NCBI GenBank assembly: GCA_903642215.1
Contig: CAHJWG010000001.1
Coordinates: 1,047,390-1,111,389 of the forward strand
Reading direction: 5' to 3'
Length of the DNA stretch: 64,000 nt
From: Sphingobacteriaceae bacterium
GTDB lineage: Bacteria > Bacteroidota > Bacteroidia > Sphingobacteriales > Sphingobacteriaceae
A model generated the notes under the pieces. It did not search any database, was not told the DNA's origin, and was given only the letters and a program-made list of their open reading frames with translations. Positions 8,356 to 17,280 of this stretch are shown here, in pieces. The translations under genes were made by a program, and so were the position numbers. Every line of letters begins with the position of its first letter. Position 1 is the first letter of the stretch.

Positions 8356-10248
8356 ATGAGAAGGCTTTGCTGTTTAATTATTTTTATTGCTGTAACGATA
8401 GTTTTTAATTCCTGTTCTGATAACAGGGTGCGAAAAATACCGGTTATCAGCTTTTTTAAGACACCCGAAAAAAGTGCTTTTCATATCTCTCCCAATGGTA
8501 AATATATTTCCTATCTTAAACTTTATCAGGAAAAACTGAACATTTACGTACAAACCATTGCTGATGGAAAGGAAAGCAGGATTACATCATTTGCAGATTA
8601 TCCGGTAAAAGATTATTTCTGGAGCTTGAATAACGAACTGATTTTTAATAAGGATTTAACAGATATTAATCAATATCAGCTTTTTGCGTTGAATATGCAG
8701 GACAGAAAGTTGAAAAAATTATTGTCGTTAACCAAAGTGAAATTCAGGCTGATCAGCAGGAACCAGAATAATAAAGACTTGATTAATATTGTGATGAACA
8801 AGCGGGATTCTGCCATTTTTGACGTTTACAAGCTCAACACACAAACCGGGGAACTGAAATTGTATATTAAAAATCCGGGAAATATTACAGAATGGTATCC
8901 TGCTGCCGAAGGAAATATCCGATTAGCAAAAGCATCCGACGGTGTAAACGAAACTATTTTATTTCGGCAGGACGATAAGCTTCCGTTTAAACCAATCATC
9001 AGCAATAATTTTAGAAACTCCGTAACGCCAATTACTTTTACCGGAACCGGCGGAAACCATTTTTATGCGCTATCTAATTTAAACAGAGATAAAACTGCTT
9101 TGGTTGAAATTAATGCAGAAACCGGTAAGGAAGTCCGCATGGTTTATGATCGCAAAACGGCGGATATCGGCGAAGTTAATTTCTCCAGAAATAAGCACCG
9201 GCTGGATATGGTAAACTGGGAAGAAGCCAAACCCGAAAGGCTTTTTATGAACCGGGATATTAAGCTGATTTATGAAAACCTATCGAAACTGCTGCCAGAC
9301 CATCAAATAAAAATCATAGATCGTGATACTTCCGAGAACGAATTGCTGATCAGCACTTACACGGATCGCAGTCCGGGTTCCGTTTACCTGTATAAAGTTG
9401 ATTCTAAAACGTTAACAAAGCTCACCGATTTTAATCCCGACATTAAAGTTGAAGAAATGTGTGCCATGAAACCGGTTTCCTACAAAGCATCGGACGGGTT
9501 ACTGATTAATGGTTATTTAACTTTGCCGCAAACTAAAAAACAAACAAATTTACCCGTTATCATGATGCCGCATAACGGCCCTTGGAGCCGCAACAGTTGG
9601 GGTTATAATGCCGAAGTTCAGTTTCTGGCTAATCGTGGTTATGCGGTATTTCAGGTTAATTATCGTGGTTCTACCGGTTATGGTAAAGCGTTTAAAAGTG
9701 CTGGTTATAAAGAAGTTGGCGGTAAAATGCAGCAGGATATTACAGATGGCGTGCAATGGCTGATTGTTAACAAAATAGCAAACCCAAAACAAATTGCCAT
9801 TTTCGGAGGCGGTTTTGGTGGATTTTCTGCTTTGCACGGCGTTTCCTTTAACCCAAAATTGTATCAATGCGCAGTTGTGCAATATGGGTTAATTAACTTT
9901 TTTACCTATATAAAAGATGTGCCGCCTTATTTAAAACCTTATCTAAGCATGACTTACGAAATGGTTGGCAATCCGGAAAAAGATGCGGATATGCTGCGTT
10001 CCATTTCACCGGTTTTCCATACGGATAAAATTAAAGTGCCTTTGCTGATTTTTCAGGGTGCTAAAGATCCGCGGGCAAACATCAGCGAATTAAACCAGTT
10101 TGTACGCGATTTACGCAGCCGCGATGTTACCGTTAAATATGTTTTGAAGGAAAATGAGCGCACTTATTTTAGAAACGAGCAAAACCGTTTGGCCATGTAT
10201 GCCGAAATTGAAGCCTTTTTGGAAACCAATTTAAAAAACAGGAAGTAG
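8356..10248 (+). CDS. S9 (prolyl oligopeptidase) family protein lacking catalytic residues
   Basis: A 630-residue, probably exported lipoprotein (MRRLCCLIIFIAVTIVFNSC, Cys20). An N-terminal beta-propeller-like region is followed by an alpha/beta-hydrolase domain from about residue 375: MPHNGPWSRN, then NYRGSTGYGKAF. The nucleophile elbow reads IFGGGFGGF, with Gly486 where S9 peptidases have Ser (GGSxGG). The His segment reads KENERTYFRNEQNR with no His, while the Asp segment is kept (GAKDPR, about Asp571). Two of three triad residues are therefore missing in an otherwise well-preserved fold. This suggests a binding or sensing role rather than peptidase activity. The histidine kinase begins 24 bp after its stop, so the two are probably cotranscribed. 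Confidence 0.87.
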   Translation: MRRLCCLIIFIAVTIVFNSCSDNRVRKIPVISFFKTPEKSAFHISPNGKYISYLKLYQEKLNIYVQTIADGKESRITSFADYPVKDYFWSLNNELIFNKDLTDINQYQLFALNMQDRKLKKLLSLTKVKFRLISRNQNNKDLINIVMNKRDSAIFDVYKLNTQTGELKLYIKNPGNITEWYPAAEGNIRLAKASDGVNETILFRQDDKLPFKPIISNNFRNSVTPITFTGTGGNHFYALSNLNRDKTALVEINAETGKEVRMVYDRKTADIGEVNFSRNKHRLDMVNWEEAKPERLFMNRDIKLIYENLSKLLPDHQIKIIDRDTSENELLISTYTDRSPGSVYLYKVDSKTLTKLTDFNPDIKVEEMCAMKPVSYKASDGLLINGYLTLPQTKKQTNLPVIMMPHNGPWSRNSWGYNAEVQFLANRGYAVFQVNYRGSTGYGKAFKSAGYKEVGGKMQQDITDGVQWLIVNKIANPKQIAIFGGGFGGFSALHGVSFNPKLYQCAVVQYGLINFFTYIKDVPPYLKPYLSMTYEMVGNPEKDADMLRSISPVFHTDKIKVPLLIFQGAKDPRANISELNQFVRDLRSRDVTVKYVLKENERTYFRNEQNRLAMYAEIEAFLETNLKNRK

Positions 10249-10272
10249 CAGTATTTTTAAAAATCAGATTTG

Positions 10273-11934
10273 ATGAAAGATAAAAACGCATACCGTAAAA
10301 ATTTTTTGCTGGTTGCTGCTTTCGTTATCCTGATTTCGGCTTTTGTGGTAGTAATACTTCTTTTATCATATAAATTTACGAGGACTTATGTCGAAGATCA
10401 GTTTGCTTCTAAAAAAGTAGATGTGTTGGAGCAAACGATTAAACCTTATAATGAGTTTTTCCAGAATAAAATAGCGGAGATTACCAATTACGATGGTTTT
10501 TTAAACCTCAGTTCTGCTGCAAATTACACCGGCGGTATTTTTAGTAAATATCCTTTTGTAAAAAAAGTGATTTTTTACGATTTGGATATCAGCAATAACC
10601 GGAAACGATACACGCTGCGTGCCAAACATTTCAGCATTTTTATAAAATCTGTTTACGGTTTTTCTCCCGGTAAAAGAAGTATCGGCAAACCGGAAATGGA
10701 AGTATTGAAAAAGAATAATATCAATTCGGCTGATTTTGGCCAGATGGCTTTACAGTTTTCCGGTTTTATTGAAGATGTTGATACGGCAAAAATCAGTAAT
10801 CCGAATATTGATGTTCGTAAAAACTTTTATAATATTCAGCCAAATAAAATCAGTTATTTAAATATTCCGCGCCGGCAGGAAATGAAAACCTATAAAGAAC
10901 TGCTCGGCATTGTAAACCCGATATTAACGTATCAACAGGATATGCTTACTTTTTTTTTAGATCCTTTTGCGCTTAAAATCAAAAATACAAATCCCGGCTT
11001 GTATCAATCCATCACCATCCGGCCGCTTGTTTATGATCAGCTGGATAACGATCAGCAGAATAAAACAACCGAAATTGCTTTTCCGGGTGCTTTTTCTGAT
11101 TATAAATTATATTTCAAAACCAATAAACGCTTTTTAACGCAGGAAGTTATCCGGCTTTTTTTACCAATTGCCTTCGGGGTAATGGTAATTTATTTTTTTC
11201 TGCTTGTAATTGCCCTGCTTATCTACCGCAACCTCAACGTTAATTTAAAGCTGTTTAAGTTGCAGTATGATTTTATAAACAACTTTACCCACGAATTTAA
11301 AACGCCGGTAAGTGTGATTAAAATTGCCGGTTCTAACCTGCAAAGTAAAAATGATCTGAGCGAAAGGCAACGCATCCATTATGGTAAAATTTTGAATGAA
11401 GAAGCCGATAAGCTGAATGATTTAATGAATAAATTACTGTCTTTCACACAGTTGGAAAGTAAATCAATACAGATAAAAAGTGAGCCGATTGATTTGGATA
11501 AGTTTACCAAAAGCCAGATAGAATCTTTTCGTATTAAATATCCGGCTTTCAATATCAGCTATGCAGAAGCCGGAATCCATACTTTTTTTACCGATCCGGT
11601 TTTGTTGGGAAGCGTTTACCAAAACCTGATGGATAATGCGTACAAATATTCGCCTGCGGATAGGAAAGAATTAGTAATAAAAATTGAAAAGGTTAAAAAA
11701 GAAGTTATCTTTAAATTTAAAGATCAGGGAATCGGTATTGATCAAAATGAACTGAACAATGTTTTTAAGAAATTTTACAGGATACAAAATCAATATAACC
11801 AGAACGGAAGTGTTGGCCTTGGATTGGCTTTTTGCAAGGAACTGGTTAACTTTATGCACGGAGAAATTAGTGTTAAAAGCAGTATCGGCAAAGGTTCTGA
11901 GTTTATGATTACACTGCCATATGAACATCAATAA
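10273..11934 (+). CDS. Sensor histidine kinase
   Basis: A 553-residue inner-membrane kinase. A first helix (about residues 12-32) and a second (about 295-320) enclose a periplasmic sensor of roughly 260 residues without a recognisable family. The HisKA domain has NNFTHEFKTPVS (phosphoacceptor His340). The HATPase domain has NLMDNAYKYSP (N box), DQGIGID (G1) and GSVGLGLAFC (G2). The ATG at 10273 is used. The stop overlaps the response regulator start (TAATG). A full copy of the dispersed motif lies at 10669-10682 in the sense strand. The upstream dead-peptidase gene may supply a periplasmic input, which is inference from gene order. Confidence 0.92.
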   Translation: MKDKNAYRKNFLLVAAFVILISAFVVVILLLSYKFTRTYVEDQFASKKVDVLEQTIKPYNEFFQNKIAEITNYDGFLNLSSAANYTGGIFSKYPFVKKVIFYDLDISNNRKRYTLRAKHFSIFIKSVYGFSPGKRSIGKPEMEVLKKNNINSADFGQMALQFSGFIEDVDTAKISNPNIDVRKNFYNIQPNKISYLNIPRRQEMKTYKELLGIVNPILTYQQDMLTFFLDPFALKIKNTNPGLYQSITIRPLVYDQLDNDQQNKTTEIAFPGAFSDYKLYFKTNKRFLTQEVIRLFLPIAFGVMVIYFFLLVIALLIYRNLNVNLKLFKLQYDFINNFTHEFKTPVSVIKIAGSNLQSKNDLSERQRIHYGKILNEEADKLNDLMNKLLSFTQLESKSIQIKSEPIDLDKFTKSQIESFRIKYPAFNISYAEAGIHTFFTDPVLLGSVYQNLMDNAYKYSPADRKELVIKIEKVKKEVIFKFKDQGIGIDQNELNNVFKKFYRIQNQYNQNGSVGLGLAFCKELVNFMHGEISVKSSIGKGSEFMITLPYEHQ

Positions 11935-12623
11935 TGAGTAAAGAAATTAAAATTGCGCTGGTAGAAGATGACGAAAATTTACGTTTTCTGGTTGCCGAAC
12001 GTTTGGAAGCAGAAGGTTATACCGTTGTAGAAGCGGCTGATGGTTTAGCTGCCGAGAAAATGATTTTGGAAGAACAGCCTGATATTGTTTTGCTGGATTG
12101 GATGCTGCCCGGTAAACAAGGTGCAGATGTTTGCCAGGAAATTCGTAATAAAGGATATGATCAGGTCGTAATTATGATGACGGCCAAGGCACAGGATGTA
12201 GATAAAATTGAAGCTTATAATGTTGGCGTTTCCGATTATGTAACCAAGCCGTTTAATATGGATGTTTTGGCTGCTTTAATTGAGAACAAAGTAAAGTACA
12301 AGTTAAGTAACGATAAAAGCGAAACTTACAAGTTTGCCAACATGGAACATCAGCCGAATACACATACGCTGATTAAAAATAATAAAAAAGTAGAACTCAC
12401 CATTTTAGAAAACCGGATTTTGTTATACTTCCTAAAAAATAGAAATAAAGTGATCCATCGCGAAGAATTAATGATGGAAGTTTGGGGTTATAATGCCGAT
12501 GTAAACACCCGAACTTTAGATATGCACATTGTACGGTTGCGAAAAAAGATTGAAGAAAACCCGGATTCGCCACAGTTTTTACAAACTGTTAGAGGGATTG
12601 GTTACAAGTTTGTGCTGGAGTAG
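11934..12623 (+). CDS. OmpR-family response regulator
   Basis: A 229-residue regulator. Receiver domain 5-120: the acidic pocket VEDDEN, phosphoacceptor Asp55 in VLLDWMLPG, Thr in MMTAKAQ, and Lys in VTKPFN. The winged-helix DNA-binding domain, about 132-229, has the recognition helix RTLDMHIVRLRKKIE and the terminal wing VRGIGYKFVLE. It overlaps the kinase gene by one base, so the two form a translationally coupled two-component pair. Targets unknown. Confidence 0.95.
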   Translation: MSKEIKIALVEDDENLRFLVAERLEAEGYTVVEAADGLAAEKMILEEQPDIVLLDWMLPGKQGADVCQEIRNKGYDQVVIMMTAKAQDVDKIEAYNVGVSDYVTKPFNMDVLAALIENKVKYKLSNDKSETYKFANMEHQPNTHTLIKNNKKVELTILENRILLYFLKNRNKVIHREELMMEVWGYNADVNTRTLDMHIVRLRKKIEENPDSPQFLQTVRGIGYKFVLE

Positions 12624-12630
12624 AAGATAA

Positions 12631-12933
12631 CTACTTCTTATAAAAAACTTGTCCGATGCGGTTAATATGATCTTCCAGATCAGGAGAATTTAGCTTGTTA
12701 AATATGGATATATCAAATAAGTAAGGTGTATTCAAATCATCAATATCCCAACTAATTTTAGATCGTATTTGATCCGTTAACTTTTCGCCTTTTAAAGTTA
12801 TATCAATATCCGATCCGTTTCGATAATTTCCTTTTGCCCTCGAACCATAAATAATTACTTCTTCTACTTCCGGATATTTTATAAATACAGAATTTATTTT
12901 ATCTATTGTTTCTGGTTTTAATCCAAACTTCAT
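12631..12933 (-). CDS. mntA: MntA-type minimal nucleotidyltransferase antitoxin
   Basis: A 100-residue protein with the nucleotidyltransferase motif GSX10DXD: Gly30-Ser31, then Asp42 and Asp44 (GSRAKG...GSDIDI). In studied HepT/MntA pairs this enzyme adds AMP to a Tyr of the HEPN toxin and silences it. It lies just downstream of, and overlaps by 4 bp, the HEPN gene, the normal order for the family. It converges on the response regulator with a 7-bp gap. Activity as an antitoxin is inferred from the motif and pairing. The gene symbol is assigned by family, not orthology. Confidence 0.82.
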   Translation of the reverse strand: MKFGLKPETIDKINSVFIKYPEVEEVIIYGSRAKGNYRNGSDIDITLKGEKLTDQIRSKISWDIDDLNTPYLFDISIFNKLNSPDLEDHINRIGQVFYKK

Positions 12934-13334
12934 AGTAAAGATTTCATTTTGTTATAAAATTCTATGATCTCATAATAATAATCATTTACAATTTTAGAGG
13001 CTATTTTATCTGCAGTTTCTTCATTATAAGTGTGTACACTTTCGTTTCTGCTTTCAATCATCTCCATCCAAATTTCACCGTTATCAATTAAACCTTTATT
13101 AAATGCTTGTTTGGTAGCTGTTTTTGAACCAAAAATATCTTTTATTCCATCATCTCTCAAAAAATCTTTCATCACGTTCCAAGCCAATTCGTGGTTGTAT
13201 TCAAAACACTTTACCAAACCTTGTTCTTCAAACTTATTTAATTCTCCTTTTTTGATAAATTCAGTAAGCTGAGCTAATGCTTTTTCAAAATTAATAAACC
13301 GCTGTTGCCAGCGTACATCTTTTGGTCTTTCCAT
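12930..13334 (-). CDS. hepT: HepT-type HEPN toxin (HI0074 family)
   Basis: A 134-residue all-alpha protein of the HI0074/HEPN family, formerly called a nucleotidyltransferase substrate-binding protein. It carries the full RX4HXY motif as RNESVHTY (Arg96, His101, Tyr103): Arg and His form the RNase site, and the Tyr is the residue modified by the partner MntA in characterised systems. The FEYNHELAWNVMKDFL helix is typical of HI0074 proteins. The gene precedes mntA with a 4-bp overlap. Toxicity is predicted, not shown. Confidence 0.82.
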   Translation of the reverse strand: MERPKDVRWQQRFINFEKALAQLTEFIKKGELNKFEEQGLVKCFEYNHELAWNVMKDFLRDDGIKDIFGSKTATKQAFNKGLIDNGEIWMEMIESRNESVHTYNEETADKIASKIVNDYYYEIIEFYNKMKSLL

Positions 13335-13338
13335 GTGA

Positions 13339-14217
13339 TTAAAAAATGAAGCTAAAGATAACCATCAAAACATACTGCAAAATCAAAACGCCATCTAAGT
13401 AAAAGAAATAGTAATATTCGTTTTTTTTGATATTGGATCGTAAGATGAGCCAGCCGGTTAATACAATGCTTAATGTTAAGGCAAAAAACGTGTTATCAAA
13501 ACCATGATCTCTAAACAAAAACAACAATACTAAATAAGCAGCCAGCAAAAACTGGCAAAGCAAATAGGCGTTCTTTTCCCCAAAAACAACCGGAATAGTT
13601 TTTAATCCAAGTTTGCGATCCTGGAATAAATCGCGGATATCAAACGGAATAGCCATGGTGGTGATAAACAAAAATCTTTTACCTGCTAAAAGAAGTATAT
13701 CCGCGTTTGAAACCAAAATATGATAATTATTTTGCGCTTCGAGAATCGGTAAAAGTACCACACTTAAAGTCCAGGTAATTCCGATCAGCAGTAGTTTTAA
13801 ACCGGGAATATTGCGCAGGCCGAATTTTTGATTTTCAACAGTAAAAATAGGAAGTCCATATCCAAGAGATAATACGGCAAGTAGCATTAGCAGCCATTTG
13901 GATTCGGAAGAAACTAAAAAAAACAGTGGTAAAAGAAGTATCGCGGAAAGCAGCGTAATACTTACCATTAGTTTATAATTGGCAAAAAACCAACGTACTC
14001 GTTTAAAAGATGAACTTTGAGGATGCTTAGGTTTGCTAAGTAATATGCTGAAATTGTAAATGCAAATAGTAGAAAAAAATAAAATTGCCAGCACCGGATA
14101 TACTGGTTTTGAATTGATTAACGCAAAAGTAACCATCGCTTGTGCAACCGCACATAAAGCCATGAACAAGTTGCTGAACAGCAAAAAATCAAAAACAAGA
14201 TAAAATAGTTTTCTCAT
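13339..14217 (-). CDS. UbiA-like prenyltransferase family membrane protein
   Basis: A 292-residue protein with about eight transmembrane helices. The second Asp-rich region of UbiA enzymes is clear (DIRDLFQDRKLGLKTIPVVFG, near residue 193). The first NDxxDxxxD motif is not found at the expected place, which reads YNFSILLSKPKHP. This divergent subfamily is common in Bacteroidota and its substrate is unknown. It may have changed or lost prenyl transfer. Two copies of the dispersed motif lie inside it, at 13685-13698 and 13928-13941, on the strand opposite to the gene. Confidence 0.75.
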   Translation of the reverse strand: MRKLFYLVFDFLLFSNLFMALCAVAQAMVTFALINSKPVYPVLAILFFSTICIYNFSILLSKPKHPQSSSFKRVRWFFANYKLMVSITLLSAILLLPLFFLVSSESKWLLMLLAVLSLGYGLPIFTVENQKFGLRNIPGLKLLLIGITWTLSVVLLPILEAQNNYHILVSNADILLLAGKRFLFITTMAIPFDIRDLFQDRKLGLKTIPVVFGEKNAYLLCQFLLAAYLVLLFLFRDHGFDNTFFALTLSIVLTGWLILRSNIKKNEYYYFFYLDGVLILQYVLMVIFSFIF

Positions 14218-14250
14218 CCTTATAAGAAAACCAAAGATGCTGTTAATTGA

Positions 14251-15531
14251 TTAAGAATTTCTTTTTGCAGAAGGATTTGAACCTGATTTTAATTCAAATA
14301 GGGTAATTTCCGGCAAAATCCCAACGCGGCCGGGATAGCCCAAAAAACCATAACCAACATTTACATATAATAACTGATTTTTTTCCTGATAAAGGCCGGC
14401 CCATTCTTTATAAATATACTGCACCGGACTCCACTGGAAATGTGGCAACCGGACACCAAACTGCATACCATGTGTGTGGCCGGAAAACATTATATCAATT
14501 TGCGGATATTGCGGTAAAACCTGCGCCTGCCAGTGTGAAGGATCATGTGATAAAAGAAGCTTTACCGGCAAATCGTCGGTGTTTTTTGTGGCGAGATCCA
14601 TTCGTCCGTATTTTGGAAAACGACTTAAAGCTCCCCAGTTTTGGATACCGAGAATGCCAATTTCTTCACCATCTACTTTCAATCGCCGGCTTTCATCCAT
14701 CAGCAAATCATAGCCCATGTTTTTATGCACGGTTAAAATATCCTGTAAATTCTGCTTTTTTGCTTGTACCGAAGGCCAGGTATAATAATCGCCGTAATCG
14801 TGGTTTCCTAAAACAGAATAAACACCCAACGGTGCTTTTACGCGTGAAAAGATATTGGTGTAGTCTTTTACTTCTATCGTTCGATTGTTAACTAAATCTC
14901 CGGTAAAAAATATTACATCCGGTTTTTCTTTCAGCAGCATATCCACGCCGCCACCAACCGCTTTTTTATTATAAAAACTTCCGGAATGGATATCAGAAAT
15001 CTGGCCGATTTTTAAGCCGTCAAAAGCTTTCGGCAAATTGGGCAGATAAATAACTTGTCGGCGAACGCGATAATCATATGCACCGGAAATAATGCCGTAC
15101 GAAAGCGAAGCTAATGGCAATGAAGCCGTAATTAAACCGGTTTTCATTAAAAACTCTGATCGTGGAATATGTTCCGGTTTTGGTTGACTTGCAGGAAATT
15201 CCGGTTCCGATTTTTTATATTTTCTGGCGATCCATAGGAAAATTCGACGTACATCATCTACTAATATAAATGGTAGCAGAAAAATCTTGACAACAAGCAG
15301 AACGAAGAAAACCAGTAGAATCGCTGCTCTTGGTCCAACACCAATATCAAAATAAACAGCTAAAAATACGCCTGCAATCAGCAGTAAAGAAATGCTCCAA
15401 AAAATAATAGTAAACCGCTTTACAAAGCGAAAACTGAATTTTTTTAACGCGCCATGGATGCCGTTAATAATATAAAAATCGGCGAGCAGCAATAAGATGC
15501 AAACGCCGATTAAAACAAAAGGATTAGTCAT
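14251..15531 (-). CDS. Membrane-anchored metallophosphoesterase (YkuE-like)
   Basis: A 426-residue protein. Four hydrophobic segments in the first ~165 residues precede a calcineurin-like phosphoesterase domain. The metal motifs appear in order: GQISDIHSG (about 176), FTGDLVNN (about 209), LGNHDYGD (about 244), LLSHDP (about 330) and FSGHTHGMQFG (about 355). YkuE-type enzymes act at the membrane surface on lipid-linked or nucleotide-sugar phosphates; the substrate here is unknown. A copy of the dispersed motif (GATAAAAGAAGCTT) lies at 14549-14562. Confidence 0.87.
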   Translation of the reverse strand: MTNPFVLIGVCILLLLADFYIINGIHGALKKFSFRFVKRFTIIFWSISLLLIAGVFLAVYFDIGVGPRAAILLVFFVLLVVKIFLLPFILVDDVRRIFLWIARKYKKSEPEFPASQPKPEHIPRSEFLMKTGLITASLPLASLSYGIISGAYDYRVRRQVIYLPNLPKAFDGLKIGQISDIHSGSFYNKKAVGGGVDMLLKEKPDVIFFTGDLVNNRTIEVKDYTNIFSRVKAPLGVYSVLGNHDYGDYYTWPSVQAKKQNLQDILTVHKNMGYDLLMDESRRLKVDGEEIGILGIQNWGALSRFPKYGRMDLATKNTDDLPVKLLLSHDPSHWQAQVLPQYPQIDIMFSGHTHGMQFGVRLPHFQWSPVQYIYKEWAGLYQEKNQLLYVNVGYGFLGYPGRVGILPEITLFELKSGSNPSAKRNS

Positions 15532-15542
15532 GAAAAAGTACC

Positions 15543-15556
15543 GATAAAAGAAGCAT
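15543..15556 (+). repeat. Dispersed motif copy, intergenic
   Basis: GATAAAAGAAGCAT preceded by GTACC, a full match. It fills the 27-bp gap between the MoxR-like gene and the metallophosphoesterase gene. Confidence 0.75.
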
Positions 15557-15558
15557 GC

Positions 15559-17049
15559 TTAATAACGATCATCCAAATCCATATCGTCATCTTTTGGCAT
15601 GTTAAACAAGCTGTCAAACATATCCGAAAACGAATAGCCGTTATCCAGATAACCTTTGTTTACCTGCGAAAATTCTGCTAAACCATGCAGTACAAATTCC
15701 ATAAACAGCAATTGATTATTTTCGGATATGCCGGGTTGATTCTTTTTAACAATCTCTTTTAATCCAGGAACAGAAAACAGTAACTTTTTATATTCCTGTC
15801 CAGGTAAATCATCAATTACAGAGATATTATTTCCGGCACTAAACCAGTTAATAATTTCGGCATACGGATTTGGCTTTTTACTTTTTTTCGCTTTTTCCGG
15901 TTCCGGGAAATATTTCAGTAACAAAGTTTTGATCGCTTTTCCAACTAAAATATTGGCCACTTTTGCCGGTCCTTCCAGTTCGCCTTCATAAACCAATTCT
16001 ATTTTTCCCGTAATCGCTGGAATTACGCCAAGAAAATCAGAAATTCGGACAAACGTATTTTTTTCGTGGTTAATCAGCATTCTACGTTCTGCATTACTAA
16101 TCAGATTTTCGTAAGCAGAAATGGTTAAACGTGCAGAAACACCAGATTTTTTATCAATATATTCTGAGTTTCGCGCTTCAAAAGCAATCTGCTCAACTAA
16201 ATCTTTTACCAAATCATCAGCTTCTACATTTGTTTTTTGTTCTCTGGTTAGAGAAGCTTCCTGCTGCGTAATCTGACGGGAAATTTCAACCGTACGCGGA
16301 TAATGTGTTAGAATCTGACTTTCAATACGATCTTTTAAAGGCGTAACGATAGAACCGCGATTGGTATAATCTTCCGGATTTGCGGTAAACACAAACTGCA
16401 AATCTAAAGGTAATCTCAGCTTGAAACCTCTGATCTGGATATCCTTTTCCTGCAAAATATTAAACAACGCAACTTGGATACGCGCCTGTAAATCCGGCAA
16501 TTCATTAATTACAAAAATGCCGCGGTGCGCACGAGGAATCAAACCAAAGTGAATAACACGTTCATCAGAATAAGTTAAGCGCATGGTTGCTGCTTTTATC
16601 GGGTCAACATCGCCAATTAAATCAGCAACGGTAACATCCGGCGTAGCTAATTTTTCCGTATAACGTTCTGACCGGTGCAGCCAGGCAATTTGCGTGTCGT
16701 CTCCTTTTGTTTCAATTTCATTCCGGGCAAACCAGGAAATCGGCTCCAAAGGATCATCAAACAACTCAGAACCAGCAATGTAAGGCACGTATTCATCCAG
16801 TAAATTCACCATTAAACGGGCAATTCTGGTCTTTGCTTGTCCACGTAAACCTAAAAGCAAAATGTTGTGGCGAGATAAAATTGCGGTTTGCAAATCCGGC
16901 ATTACGGTATCTTCAAAACCAATAATACCTTCAAAACCGTTTTCTTTTTGCTGCAATTGTTTGATCAGATTTTCCCGAAGTTCTTCTTTTACTGATCTGG
17001 ATTTATATCCGCTTTGTTTTAATTCTCTAAGCGTGCTGATGTTATTCAT
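15559..17049 (-). CDS. MoxR/ChlI-like AAA+ ATPase
   Basis: A 496-residue AAA+ protein related to magnesium-chelatase subunit I and MoxR. Walker A reads GLRGQAKTR (about residue 68), Walker B reads GIFVINELPDL (about 177), and sensor 1 reads FVFTANPEDY (about 218). A lid domain follows. Such ATPases work with a VWA-domain partner as a chaperone or metal-insertion pair. The next gene downstream of this promoter region (17271-18368, same strand, upstream) encodes exactly such a VWA protein, so the two very likely function together. The client is unknown. Confidence 0.85.
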   Translation of the reverse strand: MNNISTLRELKQSGYKSRSVKEELRENLIKQLQQKENGFEGIIGFEDTVMPDLQTAILSRHNILLLGLRGQAKTRIARLMVNLLDEYVPYIAGSELFDDPLEPISWFARNEIETKGDDTQIAWLHRSERYTEKLATPDVTVADLIGDVDPIKAATMRLTYSDERVIHFGLIPRAHRGIFVINELPDLQARIQVALFNILQEKDIQIRGFKLRLPLDLQFVFTANPEDYTNRGSIVTPLKDRIESQILTHYPRTVEISRQITQQEASLTREQKTNVEADDLVKDLVEQIAFEARNSEYIDKKSGVSARLTISAYENLISNAERRMLINHEKNTFVRISDFLGVIPAITGKIELVYEGELEGPAKVANILVGKAIKTLLLKYFPEPEKAKKSKKPNPYAEIINWFSAGNNISVIDDLPGQEYKKLLFSVPGLKEIVKKNQPGISENNQLLFMEFVLHGLAEFSQVNKGYLDNGYSFSDMFDSLFNMPKDDDMDLDDRY

Positions 17050-17280
17050 ATATTTTTTAAGAAGTCCCGGAAGAAGTCGGAAAAGTCCGAAAGACCAGGA
17101 ATGTATAGTTTAATAATTAGTCCGGAAGTCAGAAAAAGTCTGAAAGTCCGGGAATGTATGTTTTGATATTTTAGTTAGAAAGCAAAATTCTAACTGGAGT
17201 TTTATTTCAATGATTTTTGTTGATAAAAGAAGCACTTTTTAGATTTTTCCGTCTTTCGGTCTTCCCCGACTCATCTCACT
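17050..17280. repeat. Imperfect tandem hairpin repeats plus a motif copy
   Basis: Two related units (about 17062-17107 and 17121-17160) each contain a short hairpin followed by an AGGAATGTAT or GGGAATGTAT end. The stems differ by a paired change (TCGGA/TCCGA versus TCAGA/TCTGA), which keeps base pairing. A third, inverted relative with GACCGAAAGACGG character lies at about 17245-17275. The dispersed motif GATAAAAGAAGCAC sits at 17222-17235. The region separates the VWA gene from the MoxR gene. Confidence 0.6.
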
